Source: a virus. Taken from it: a stretch of 54,614 bases of DNA. Shown here one piece after another: positions 1 to 6,160 of the stretch. The position numbers and the translations under genes are program-made. How positions within the stretch are numbered: position 1 is the stretch's first letter; the number at the start of each line of letters is the position of its first letter. The stretch covers positions 1 through 54,614 of the IMG/VR virus record IMGVR_UViG_3300047199_000011. One strand, written 5' to 3'. The notes under the pieces were generated by a model. That model worked only from the letters and a program-made list of their open reading frames with translations. It searched no databases and was not told the origin of the DNA.

Positions 1-2
1 CC

Positions 3-92
3 GCATGGGAGGACATTGAAACCAGGTACCCCCACCCTCCGTTGGCGAAGGAACTGTGCGCCGCTCTAATGAGCGGCTTACAGTTTAGATAA
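3..92 (+). CDS. C-terminal end of a truncated unknown protein
   Basis: An open frame enters from the left edge of the window and ends at TAA 90-92, giving about 29 residues ending MSGLQFR. It reads like normal protein and no other frame here is open. The start lies outside the window. If the two window ends were joined, the frame would run back only seven codons to a TGA without a usual start codon, so simple circular closure does not complete it. Function unknown. Confidence 0.45.
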   Translation, partial: AWEDIETRYPHPPLAKELCAALMSGLQFR

Positions 93-105
93 GCCAATTA
101 GCTAA

Positions 106-126
106 GTGCTTGGGCTTGACAAGCAC
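106..126 (+). promoter_or_regulatory. Inverted repeat before the first complete gene
   Basis: GTGCTTG (106-112) and CAAGCAC (120-126) form a perfect 7-bp inverted repeat with a 7-base spacer. It lies just upstream of the AGGGAGG ribosome site of the gene at 147. It could be an operator or a leader hairpin. A TTGACA-like string overlaps it, but there is no -10 box at the right distance, so I do not call a promoter. Confidence 0.4.
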
Positions 127-146
127 AGTATACAGGGAGGTGCAAC

Positions 147-374
147 ATGGAAGGTGTAGCAGCAGTAGCAGAGAACAGGGCTCGTGAGAGCGTATATCGT
201 TTCACTATCAACAGGGCTGACTTGCAGTTGTTAGCGAGTGCAGCGCAGCAAGCTGGGCATGATAAGGTTACATTTGAAATCAAGGCTCAGGGCTTTGTTG
301 CAGGTGAGAAAAGCAAGAGAGCTGGAGATACATTCCACAGCTGGGTTGCGAGGCATTGGGCACCTAAGGCCTAA
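147..374 (+). CDS. Small unknown phage protein (75 aa)
   Basis: The gene starts after a clear AGGGAGG site. The product is a soluble, basic 75-residue protein with no family I recognise. It has an alternating polar/hydrophobic middle (roughly residues 17-50) and ends in a Trp/His-rich stretch. It is the first complete gene of the + strand operon, where host-directed or regulatory small proteins are common. That position is the only hint to its role. Confidence 0.65.
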   Translation: MEGVAAVAENRARESVYRFTINRADLQLLASAAQQAGHDKVTFEIKAQGFVAGEKSKRAGDTFHSWVARHWAPKA

Positions 375-451
375 GGCGTACAGTCCTGAGCATGACTATA
401 AACTGCTCATATTTAATTACTAAATTGCTTACAACAGAGGAGAATAGGACA

Positions 452-775
452 ATGAAGATGAATAGACCACCCACAACTGAGGATAAGCACAATAGATTTA
501 ATGAGAGGTTTGCCAATGATGAGAATACTGGAGTCAATAAGCTTACTTCAACGGGCTGTATGAATAGGTTTAACATACACCGTAGTGAGATGATGCTGAC
601 TGATAATGAGAATCGCCAACGCAACTTTGAATATGCCAATAATGCAGAGAGAGAAGAACGCAGGATGCAGATGACCTTATGGAAGTGCTTTAACAAGCTT
701 GGGTATAAGCTATTGGATAATGAGTCAGCCGATGAGCTGATAGAAAGGGCTAAGCAAGATGGAAACTTGGATTAA
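452..775 (+). CDS. Small charged unknown protein (107 aa)
   Basis: The start at 452 is chosen because AGAGGAG sits eight bases upstream. An in-frame ATG at 392 has no ribosome site. The product is highly charged and rich in Asn, Arg and Glu, with a central arginine- and glutamate-rich helix (NAEREERRMQM) and no membrane segment. No family is recognised. Its 3' end overlaps the next gene by 17 bases. Confidence 0.7.
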   Translation: MKMNRPPTTEDKHNRFNERFANDENTGVNKLTSTGCMNRFNIHRSEMMLTDNENRQRNFEYANNAEREERRMQMTLWKCFNKLGYKLLDNESADELIERAKQDGNLD

Positions 776-851
776 GGCTATACTATTCTTGTTATGGGTA
801 GTAATGATGACTATATTTGCTATCCATACGATAAATGATCATAATCCATGA
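759..851 (+). CDS. 30-aa single-span membrane peptide
   Basis: A 30-residue frame starts inside the end of the previous gene. The product is a short N-terminus, a hydrophobic segment (about residues 6-23) and a polar tail ending DHNP. The upstream site is weak (AAAGGG). The clean membrane-span profile and operon position support it. It resembles other minute membrane peptides in this genome. Function unknown. Confidence 0.5.
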   Translation: METWIKAILFLLWVVMMTIFAIHTINDHNP

Positions 852-857
852 GGCGTC

Positions 858-883
858 GCCGCTTTTATGAGCGGCTCCGCCGC
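858..883. other. Alternative GC-rich hairpins in a gene gap
   Basis: GCCGCT (858-863) can pair with AGCGGC (870-875). The same GCGGC (871-875) can instead pair with GCCGC (879-883) across a 3-base loop, so the two hairpins exclude each other. The element lies about 30 bases before the ribosome site of the next gene. The word ATGAGCGGC in it also occurs near 69 and 2424. Confidence 0.4.
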
Positions 884-912
884 ATAGGTATGTACTATAA
901 AAGGAGGATATA

Positions 913-1170
913 ATGAGCTATATGAAGATGCTGGATGAGGTAATTGTGGATAAGGTGCAGTATGACCATGATACAAGAGAGAATGAGCACGCATATCTGC
1001 AATTAAGGGATGAGGTTAACGAATGTAAGCTGGTGAGCGCACATGGACAGCTCGAGATTGAACAGCTCTCACCAATAGCTCAAGAGTGTGTACGTGAATG
1101 GGAGAGCTTAATTGAGGCTAAGGCCCATCATGATTTTATTAACTATGCTGAACAACCGGAGGACTACTAA
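913..1170 (+). CDS. Unknown acidic helical protein (85 aa)
   Basis: A perfect AAAGGAGG site precedes the start. The product is 85 residues, acidic, probably all-helical and soluble, with several Glu/His/Tyr residues and no known motif. Its TAA shares the final A with the start of the next gene, which implies translational coupling. Function unknown. Confidence 0.75.
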   Translation: MSYMKMLDEVIVDKVQYDHDTRENEHAYLQLRDEVNECKLVSAHGQLEIEQLSPIAQECVREWESLIEAKAHHDFINYAEQPEDY

Positions 1171-1355
1171 TGGAAGAACTAAAGACATTCGTTAACTCAC
1201 TAGCCAAAGTGATTGATGTTATTGGTGAGAGGCTTGTAGCTAATCATGAGGCAATTATCACATTAACGAAGGTAATTGAGCAACAAGACAAGGTTATCTT
1301 GGGTATGTGGGATAGGATCCGTGAGCTTGAAAGGAAGGCGAACAATGAAATGTGA
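1170..1355 (+). CDS. Coiled-coil protein (61 aa)
   Basis: It starts on the last base of the previous stop codon. The 61 residues show a heptad-like pattern of Leu, Ile and Val across almost the whole length, ending in a charged helix (RIRELERKANNEM). This suggests a small coiled-coil oligomer. Small coiled-coil proteins are common in phage early operons. Function unknown. Confidence 0.7.
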   Translation: MEELKTFVNSLAKVIDVIGERLVANHEAIITLTKVIEQQDKVILGMWDRIRELERKANNEM

Positions 1356-1548
1356 ACTCTGTGGCCGTGAAACCACTAAATTGTACCAAGTACCATTAGC
1401 AGATGATATAGAGCAGGATGAAGATGGGTGTATTTACCCACAATATGCAACTTATAACGTGTGTTCAGCCTGTGTGCCAGAGGAGTGTGTTGAGTTTATA
1501 GACGATGGACAGCAGATACTCCATAATTTGCTCACAAGGCTGCCATGA
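1345..1548 (+). CDS. Small zinc-ribbon-like protein (67 aa)
   Basis: The start at 1345 follows AAGGAAGG and gives a product beginning MKCELCGRET. Two Cys pairs, CxxC near residues 3-6 and CxxC near residues 42-45, with a further Cys nearby, fit a structural zinc site. The middle is acidic. It overlaps the coiled-coil gene by 11 bases. DNA/RNA binding or protein-protein contact are both possible. Confidence 0.75.
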   Translation: MKCELCGRETTKLYQVPLADDIEQDEDGCIYPQYATYNVCSACVPEECVEFIDDGQQILHNLLTRLP

Positions 1549-1622
1549 AGTTTCCATATAATAACCATATTAACTCGGATCTAAGTTACCAACGATTTGT
1601 TAACTCGTTGCGGCACAGTTAA
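1545..1622 (+). CDS. Possible 25-aa peptide
   Basis: The frame starts in an ATGA overlap with the stop of the zinc-ribbon gene and runs 25 codons. The layout matches coupled genes elsewhere here. However, the region also holds repeated DNA words (TTAACTCG twice), so it may instead be non-coding. No function can be given. Confidence 0.25.
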   Translation: MKFPYNNHINSDLSYQRFVNSLRHS

Positions 1623-1666
1623 TCAACGGTGATTAGGCAATCTATTCTTATTATATTATACATTAT

Positions 1667-1702
1667 GTTGTAGGCGTTGTAGGCGTTGTAAGTGTTGTAG
1701 GC
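1667..1702 (+). repeat. Four tandem 9-bp repeats, iteron-like
   Basis: GTTGTAGGC is repeated four times head to tail without spacing. The third copy reads GTTGTAAGT. The array follows an AT-rich stretch (1641-1666) in the intergenic region 1623-1750. Tandem short repeats beside AT-rich DNA are typical of replication-origin iterons or operator arrays. I cannot tell which, and polymerase slippage in a neutral spacer is also possible. Possible -10-like strings (TATGAT near 1719) follow but are unconvincing. Confidence 0.6.
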
Positions 1703-1750
1703 ACAGTAGTATCCTATTTATGATTTTATTATTTAGAATACGGAGTGAAT

Positions 1751-2005
1751 ATGCTCTTTAAAGAAGGAGATTTAGTTAGAAGCGTATCTGAACACGGGAT
1801 AATCAGGGTAGTAGTTATACCAAACAAGCACCTTAATTGCGAGAGCCATGAGAGCATTGGCGTAGCTGAGTGCGATGTATATGCCGGGAGAGCAGTAAAT
1901 ATAAGACAAGTATTTGTTTGGACGCTGCCTGCTTATTGGGAGTTGTTAACCGAAGATGCAATCATTAACAGAATCATTGAGGAAGAAGTAAAGAGGTGGA
2001 AATGA
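1751..2005 (+). CDS. Unknown protein (84 aa)
   Basis: ATG 1751 is preferred because GGAG lies five bases upstream; a GTG at 1745 is in frame. The product begins with a beta-rich segment around residues 3-50 containing EGDLVRSVSEHG, which looks like a small SH3/KOW-like barrel, and ends in a charged helix. That fold guess is weak. Its stop forms an ATGA overlap with the next gene. Confidence 0.7.
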   Translation: MLFKEGDLVRSVSEHGIIRVVVIPNKHLNCESHESIGVAECDVYAGRAVNIRQVFVWTLPAYWELLTEDAIINRIIEEEVKRWK

Positions 2006-2157
2006 TGTACCGTAAGCGGAAGAAGAAAGGGTTCTTTGGTGCTGTGTATCCCAAGAATCAAAGACTATATGAAGATGGAGAAAGCGATTTAAGCCGTTTA
2101 TTAGAAAGGAGAAAACATGACAAAGGCAGAACAGATGTGCCGGTCAAACATAGCTAA
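2002..2157 (+). CDS. Very basic small protein (51 aa)
   Basis: It starts in an ATGA overlap with the previous stop. The N-terminus is a run of Lys/Arg (YRKRKKKG), followed by aromatic residues and a polar tail, so nucleic-acid binding is plausible. It overlaps the next gene by 41 bases in another frame. No family recognised. Confidence 0.55.
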   Translation: MMYRKRKKKGFFGAVYPKNQRLYEDGESDLSRLLERRKHDKGRTDVPVKHS

Positions 2158-2251
2158 AGGCCGGTGGACTCCTGCATTGTGCATTGCGTGTAGAATCAAG
2201 GATACTATGGATTGCAGAACACGCAAGGCTATGATGAAGGAGAAGAAATGA
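2117..2251 (+). CDS. Small Cys-containing protein (44 aa)
   Basis: A clear AAAGGAG site precedes the start, inside the end of the previous gene. The 44 residues carry four Cys (one near residue 8, LCIAC near 22-25, one near 33) and a Lys-rich C-terminus, which could bind one metal ion. It ends in an ATGA overlap with the next gene. Function unknown. Confidence 0.6.
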   Translation: MTKAEQMCRSNIAKGRWTPALCIACRIKDTMDCRTRKAMMKEKK

Positions 2252-2427
2252 ACATGATTAAATGGGATAAGCCCATGCTCCAACGATTCAAGAAGAAATA
2301 TAACCAAGAGTGCTTCACCTTTGATGGAGATGAGCACGTATTTACATTTGAAGGCAATGAGTTTGTTGTAGGATACGCCAAGTATCTTATTCAACATCTT
2401 GAGGCCGCATTTAAAACAGTAAAATGA
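2248..2427 (+). CDS. Unknown protein (59 aa)
   Basis: The start at 2248 is set by the ATGA overlap and by AAGGAG upstream. The product is 59 residues: a basic N-terminal helix, a beta-hairpin-like middle (FTFDGDEHVFTFEG) and a C-terminal helix. It looks soluble and compact. Function unknown. Confidence 0.65.
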   Translation: MNMIKWDKPMLQRFKKKYNQECFTFDGDEHVFTFEGNEFVVGYAKYLIQHLEAAFKTVK

Positions 2428-2495
2428 GCGGCAATTCGCAATTGATCGCGAATAACGAGCGAGCGTGAACAATGACCGCGAGCGAGTGGTGCCGC
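2428..2495 (+). ncRNA. Structured leader element
   Basis: GCGGCA (2428-2433) can pair with TGCCGC (2490-2495). Inside, ATTCGC (2434-2439) pairs with GCGAAT (2448-2453). The rest holds two GCGAGCG copies (2459-2465 and 2478-2484) around GAACAATGA (2467-2475). The element fills the gap exactly, starting after the upstream stop and ending before AAGGAGG of the next gene. It is richer in GC than its neighbours. A similar layout is seen at 9061-9179. It may act as a translational leader; expression is not shown. Confidence 0.45.
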
Positions 2496-2506
2496 AAGGA
2501 GGAATG

Positions 2507-2659
2507 ATGGCTAAGGCCATGCGTAGATTAACTTACAGAGGCAAGAAGCAAGAGTATATCAAGAAGGATGCCATGGCCAATATCTTGGCTAAGATGGCTA
2601 GGTGGAATATCACACTCAAGGATTTACACAACGCAATACTCAGGATAGGAGGTGAATGA
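2507..2659 (+). CDS. Basic helical protein (50 aa)
   Basis: AAGGAGG lies just upstream, making ATG 2504 or 2507 the start. A GTG at 2465 is in frame but lies within the structured leader and is rejected. The product is basic and helical with a possible small helix-turn-helix (residues 22-45). DNA binding is a guess only. Confidence 0.65.
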   Translation: MAKAMRRLTYRGKKQEYIKKDAMANILAKMARWNITLKDLHNAILRIGGE

Positions 2660-2910
2660 TGGCTACGTTATTCAGATTAAAGAAACCAGGCGACAAACGA
2701 GCGCATACGTGTGATGCTCGTTGCTACAATGCAAAGGGTACAGTATGCAAGTGTTTCTGTGGTGGTACTAATCATGGCGAAGGATTGGATTTTGCAATCG
2801 GTAACTGCAAAGCCAATATGCAGAAATTCATGAGCATGGGCTGCCAGATAGGAAAAGGATTAGCAGCAGCAATCAAACAAGCAGTAGCAGAAATAACAGG
2901 AGGTGTATGA
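2656..2910 (+). CDS. Cys-rich small protein (84 aa)
   Basis: The start is 2656 or 2659, after AGGAGGTG, overlapping the previous gene. The N-terminal half has a Cys/His cluster (HTCDARCYN and CKCFCGGTNHG, about residues 17-40) that could bind zinc. The C-terminal half is a Gly/Ala-rich helix. I know similar Cys-rich small proteins from phages but no assigned role. Confidence 0.7.
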   Translation: MMATLFRLKKPGDKRAHTCDARCYNAKGTVCKCFCGGTNHGEGLDFAIGNCKANMQKFMSMGCQIGKGLAAAIKQAVAEITGGV

Positions 2911-3149
2911 TGGACACAGGTGATTTAATTGGTGAGATAAAGAAGACCAACGTGGTTGTGACCAAGGTGCGCTTGACTGAGTTCAAAGGCCGCAAGTTCC
3001 TTGATATCAGGGATTTCTTCAAGCCCAAGAACTCTATTGAGTTCGCGCCTACCAAGAAAGGGATTGCTCTTGATGTGAGCAGGGTGACTGAGATTCTTTC
3101 CTTGATTGAGCAAGCAGAAGCAAAGATATTAGTTGACAAGAAGCAATAA
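2907..3149 (+). CDS. PC4-like ssDNA-binding protein (80 aa)
   Basis: The product matches the PC4/p15 transcriptional-coactivator fold as I know it: a beta-strand with basic residues (KVRLTEFKGRKFLDIRDFF, about 21-39), a Pro/Thr-Lys-Lys-Gly-Ile turn (PTKKGIALD) and a C-terminal helix. Family members dimerise and bind single-stranded or melted DNA. In phages they are linked to recombination or replication. Its position just upstream of the DNA ligase fits a DNA-maintenance role. The assignment rests on motif resemblance only. Confidence 0.75.
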   Translation: MMDTGDLIGEIKKTNVVVTKVRLTEFKGRKFLDIRDFFKPKNSIEFAPTKKGIALDVSRVTEILSLIEQAEAKILVDKKQ

Positions 3150-3182
3150 CTTGCTACAATGTGTAGCATGAGAACGAGGTGC

Positions 3183-3362
3183 ATGATGCCGACGAAACAA
3201 GAATATGAGTGCTACTCCTGCGGCAAAGAAACAACGCAGGGACAAATGAGGGACTTGCCTTATGATGAATACATCGGGCAGGTCTTTCTTTGTTTAGAGT
3301 GCTGTAAGGCGGAAGACCGCTTAATGGAGGAGAAAGATGATGTGCCCATTTTGCGGGAGTAA
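3183..3362 (+). CDS. Zinc-ribbon-like protein (59 aa)
   Basis: The start at 3183 (ATGATG) follows GAGGTG. CYSCGKET (about residues 9-16) and CLECC (about 36-40) supply a CxxC...CxxC pair for zinc, followed by an acidic tail. It overlaps the next zinc-ribbon gene by 26 bases in another frame. No specific role is known. Confidence 0.65.
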   Translation: MMPTKQEYECYSCGKETTQGQMRDLPYDEYIGQVFLCLECCKAEDRLMEEKDDVPILRE

Positions 3363-3498
3363 CACCGTGTGTGATAAGTTCGGTGAGGAGTGGATCACAT
3401 GGTGTCCGTATTGCAACAAGGAGGTTATATTCGATGAAGATGACGAAGGGGACACCAGCAACATTCCCGGAGTTGAGGGGAAACCTAGCAGGGCTTAG
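3337..3498 (+). CDS. Short zinc-ribbon protein (53 aa)
   Basis: A near-perfect site (GGAGGAGAAAG) precedes ATG 3337. The product starts MMCPFCGSN and has a second pair in WCPYCNKEV, giving CxxC...CxxC in under 30 residues, then an acidic tail ending KPSRA. It overlaps the ligase gene by 65 bases in a different frame, which forces the ligase start to 3434. Function unknown; a zinc-ribbon adaptor for DNA enzymes is possible. Confidence 0.7.
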   Translation: MMCPFCGSNTVCDKFGEEWITWCPYCNKEVIFDEDDEGDTSNIPGVEGKPSRA

Positions 3499-4294
3499 AT
3501 GGCCTTGCTTCGCTGAGGTCAAGTATGATGGTGAAGCGTGCTTGATAGGCTATCACAATTCTGCACCAATACCAATCTTCACCAGTAATAAGTATGGAAC
3601 CATGCGGCATGAGTGGGGGAAGCTGGATAGTATTCAGTCTATCCTTGAAGACAATGATGTTGAGCAGGCAGTGTTTCTAGCTGAGTTATTCTATGGTGAA
3701 GGAAAGAAGGGTGACTTGTACAAACTGCTGAGTCATAAGGATGATGATACCCTTAATCTGATTATTTATGATGTAGGGCATATCACATTCAAGAACAGCA
3801 AGATGGCAGGCGAAGTAACACCATTGATAACGCGCAAAGAAATACTGAGTGAGCTGTTTCCTTCTGGAGCAGGATTCACTAGTTGGAGTATCAAACCTCA
3901 CATCGTTGAAGGCAGGCTTGAAGCAGAATCATACTTTGGTGATGTTACTGATGATGGGTATGAGGGAATCGTGCTTAAGCCTTTGGATGGATTCCTCACT
4001 CATGGGCCATGTGCTTGGGTAAAGATGAAGTTCAAGGACAGAAGCGAGTATAAAGTAATAGCCGTATCGAATACACAAGAACGAATCGAGATTGCAGTAC
4101 CAGTTCCACCAGCGCCAGGAACGCTTCAGTTGATTGCGAAGTATATCCCATGTGGCGTTAAAGTAACCAACAAACACAAAGCGAGCCTTCGACCGGGTGA
4201 TACTGTTGAGATTGAACATCAAGGAGTTCTTGATTCAGGCTCATTAAGGCATCCGGTGTTTATACGCAAGGTAGAAGGAGAAAGGAATGGCTAA
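3434..4294 (+). CDS. ATP-dependent DNA ligase (286 aa)
   Basis: It seals nicks in DNA through a lysine-AMP intermediate. Visible ligase motifs are KYDGE (motif I, AMP-accepting Lys30), a central EGIVLK motif (motif IV, near residue 178) and WVKMKFK (motif V). These are followed by a C-terminal OB-like domain of about 85 residues (TVEIEHQGVLDSGSLRHPVF), as in small phage and LigD-type ligases. Start 3434 is chosen because AAGGAGG lies nine bases upstream and MKMTKG follows; an in-frame ATG at 3371 lacks a site. Its end overlaps the AAA+ gene by eight bases. ATP rather than NAD use is inferred from the family. Confidence 0.9.
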   Translation: MKMTKGTPATFPELRGNLAGLRWPCFAEVKYDGEACLIGYHNSAPIPIFTSNKYGTMRHEWGKLDSIQSILEDNDVEQAVFLAELFYGEGKKGDLYKLLSHKDDDTLNLIIYDVGHITFKNSKMAGEVTPLITRKEILSELFPSGAGFTSWSIKPHIVEGRLEAESYFGDVTDDGYEGIVLKPLDGFLTHGPCAWVKMKFKDRSEYKVIAVSNTQERIEIAVPVPPAPGTLQLIAKYIPCGVKVTNKHKASLRPGDTVEIEHQGVLDSGSLRHPVFIRKVEGERNG

Positions 4295-5453
4295 TACCGT
4301 GCCACCTATTGATAGAATACCCGACGAAGAATTAAAGAAGATACGAGATCAGTTAATGGGAACTAGTACCAAGGTACGTGCTTGGCAAATCAAAGATGTG
4401 CTTAAATCCAAGAACATTGAGATGGACGAAAGCACAATCCGCGGGCGGTTCATTGAGATGGGACAGCCGTTGAGCGGTAATGTAGGAGAACCTGTGGCCG
4501 CCACTGTAGCAGAAACGCCAAAGGTTATGACTACTAAGAGGCAATATCCCGTGACTGCTGAGATGGCTCAATATGTCCCGCATGATGAAGACTTCACCAA
4601 TTATATCACAAGGGATATTGATAAGCGATTAGCAGCGCATCTGGATGCAAGCAGGCCTGGACATTGGAAATATCCTTTGTGCCAAGGCAAGCAAGGAACT
4701 GGAAAGACATTCTCAATCCAGTATTATGCGTGGATGAACAAGATTCCGTTCTTTCTGTATTCAATGTATGAGGATTTCAAATTGCCAAAGCTGTTTGGTG
4801 ATAAGACAATCCAGAACGGCAGCATCATGTTCCAAGAAAGTACGTTCGTTAAGGCAATTCAAGGGCCGTGTCTGATTTGCTTTGATGAGATAAACGCTCT
4901 GAGTAATGCAGGCACATTTGATTTCCATGCGTTTATGTGGAATAGAGAGCTGTTTATTAAGGATGCAGACAACGGACAAGGTAAAGTGTTCAAGTTGCAT
5001 GATGATTGCAAGATGGCATTTGCCCAGAATCCAAAGAGTGCAAAGTATATCGGTGGCAATATCAAGGCAAGCAATTTCCTTGGACGATGTACGTATCTAA
5101 CTTATCCAGAGTTCAGCAAGAAGGAAATAAGGTTAGCGTTGTTCAAGAAGTTCCCTACACTAGGCAAGGATGACTTGGATAAGTTCACCAAGTTCTATTT
5201 TGCGTGCCTTGAAACCATTGAGAAGGCAAACATCCCGGTTGATATCTCAATCAGGCAGTTGAATAACTGCATTGACTTGTGGATGCACGGGATGCCGTTG
5301 CAGTATGCAATCGAAGATGGTATCACCAGTATCATGGAAGCAATCAGCCAACCTAAGGCCAAAGAAGCGTTCTTTAGAATAGCGCAGGCTATTTGGAAGG
5401 AGCTTATGAGCCAGAGCGACAAAGAAAAGGTCGAGAAAGAGAAAGATGAATGA
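4287..5453 (+). CDS. MoxR/CobS-type AAA+ ATPase (388 aa)
   Basis: An AAA+ ATPase of the MoxR/CbbQ/CobS type. Walker A is GKQGTGKT (residues 134-141). Walker B is LICFDEI with D200 and E201. A sensor-like MAFAQNP follows near 245 and basic residues near FLGRCTYL. The first 60 residues resemble a winged helix (a basic helix, then RGRFIEMGQ), and the C-terminus is a charged Lys/Glu tail. Family members partner VWA proteins to remodel or insert metals into target proteins. A VWA/HEAGH gene lies 0.7 kb downstream, so the two probably work together. It ends in an ATGA overlap with a 33-residue membrane peptide. The phage target is unknown. Confidence 0.9.
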   Translation: MANTVPPIDRIPDEELKKIRDQLMGTSTKVRAWQIKDVLKSKNIEMDESTIRGRFIEMGQPLSGNVGEPVAATVAETPKVMTTKRQYPVTAEMAQYVPHDEDFTNYITRDIDKRLAAHLDASRPGHWKYPLCQGKQGTGKTFSIQYYAWMNKIPFFLYSMYEDFKLPKLFGDKTIQNGSIMFQESTFVKAIQGPCLICFDEINALSNAGTFDFHAFMWNRELFIKDADNGQGKVFKLHDDCKMAFAQNPKSAKYIGGNIKASNFLGRCTYLTYPEFSKKEIRLALFKKFPTLGKDDLDKFTKFYFACLETIEKANIPVDISIRQLNNCIDLWMHGMPLQYAIEDGITSIMEAISQPKAKEAFFRIAQAIWKELMSQSDKEKVEKEKDE

Positions 5454-5551
5454 AGAACGTAAGGATCAACTGGCTCACCTTTATTATGGGTGCCCTTATC
5501 GTGTTTGTTGTAAGCGGCGTAAGAAGATTGTTGATGCGCAAATCAGATTAG
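5450..5551 (+). CDS. 33-aa single-span membrane peptide
   Basis: ATG 5450 forms ATGA with the stop of the AAA+ gene, so it is probably coupled. The peptide has a short basic N-terminus, a hydrophobic span (about residues 8-24, FIMGALIVFVVSG) and a basic tail. This frame is preferred over a longer overlapping frame from 5446, whose C-terminal half reads through structured DNA and gives unlikely protein. It may anchor or signal for the AAA+/VWA pair. Confidence 0.6.
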   Translation: MKNVRINWLTFIMGALIVFVVSGVRRLLMRKSD

Positions 5552-5564
5552 AGGAAAGGAGTAA

Positions 5565-5719
5565 GCAACACCGAAGCGAAACGGAGCCGGTAGCGGAGTG
5601 TGCACGCGGTTCTATTGCGAACGAGCGCGAACAGGCAACCCAGCGCGGAGCGGCAACCCGCGGTGAGCAATAGAGTGCGTGCTGCGTAGCGTACGGCGTA
5701 GTGGAGCGTAAAGTGTTGC
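5565..5719 (+). ncRNA. Nested-stem structured element in a gene gap
   Basis: Three nested pairings are visible: GCAACAC (5565-5571) with GTGTTGC (5713-5719), GCACGC (5602-5607) with GCGTGC (5677-5682), and CTATTG (5612-5617) with CAATAG (5668-5673). The core carries the direct repeat GGCAACCC (5634-5641 and 5652-5659) and is very GC-rich. It lies between two coding regions and lacks good coding character. A structured leader or small RNA is plausible. A degraded mobile repeat is an alternative. Confidence 0.45.
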
Positions 5720-5727
5720 AAGACGAT

Positions 5728-5970
5728 ATGAAAATGAGAGCGTTTAGAGGAAGAATGGTGCCAATCAAAGGAGGCACAAACATCCAGCTATGTGCAAGAG
5801 AGATACATCAGCTTAGAGATTTGCTATCAGACAAGATGGCTGAACTCGAGCCTAAGGCAAAGAACAATAAGCTGTACTCTCTTGATTTAACCTATTTCCG
5901 TAGGATATACTCGAAGTTAACTAAACAATGGCGCTGTGTCCATTGTGGAGAGTGGGTGAATCATGGATGA
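5728..5970 (+). CDS. Unknown basic protein with C-terminal CxxC (80 aa)
   Basis: ATG 5728 is chosen because it is the first ATG beyond the structured element; a GTG at 5701 lies inside it. No strong ribosome site is seen. The product is basic, with a helical middle (IHQLRDLLSDKMAELE) and a C-terminal CVHCGEW motif that may bind metal. It overlaps the next gene by eight bases. Function unknown. Confidence 0.6.
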   Translation: MKMRAFRGRMVPIKGGTNIQLCAREIHQLRDLLSDKMAELEPKAKNNKLYSLDLTYFRRIYSKLTKQWRCVHCGEWVNHG

Positions 5971-6160
5971 ATTACTTGAAGCATTAGAGGATATGGTGAA
6001 TCAGCATTGTACTGTAAACGGCAAAGAGTGCCCAGCTTATCTTGATTCAATGGCTCTTTCTGCAAATGCTTATGCTATGCGTGTATTAGCCAAACATAAG
6101 CGTATTGTTATCAAGAAAGAATACGGAAGAAGAATCATTGCAGATTGGAGTAACTCATGA
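5963..6160 (+). CDS. Small helical protein before the VWA gene (65 aa)
   Basis: It begins after GGAGAGTGG inside the previous gene and ends in an ATGA overlap with the VWA gene. The product is 65 residues, helical, with an acidic N-terminus and a basic C-terminus, and two Cys separated by six residues (CTVNGKEC). Tight coupling suggests a partner of the VWA protein. No family recognised. Confidence 0.7.
   Translation: MDELLEALEDMVNQHCTVNGKECPAYLDSMALSANAYAMRVLAKHKRIVIKKEYGRRIIADWSNS

Noticed and set aside
115-130. Promoter from TTGACA-like string near 117
   Set aside because: No -10 box lies 16-18 bases downstream; the string is part of an inverted repeat.
2101-2520. 139-residue - strand frame
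   Set aside because: It runs opposite to well-supported + strand genes with ribosome sites and has no site of its own.
5446-5673. 75-residue frame covering the structured gap
   Set aside because: Its second half is low-complexity Arg/Glu/Ala from GC-rich structured DNA, while the 33-residue frame at 5450 has an ATGA overlap and a clear membrane span.
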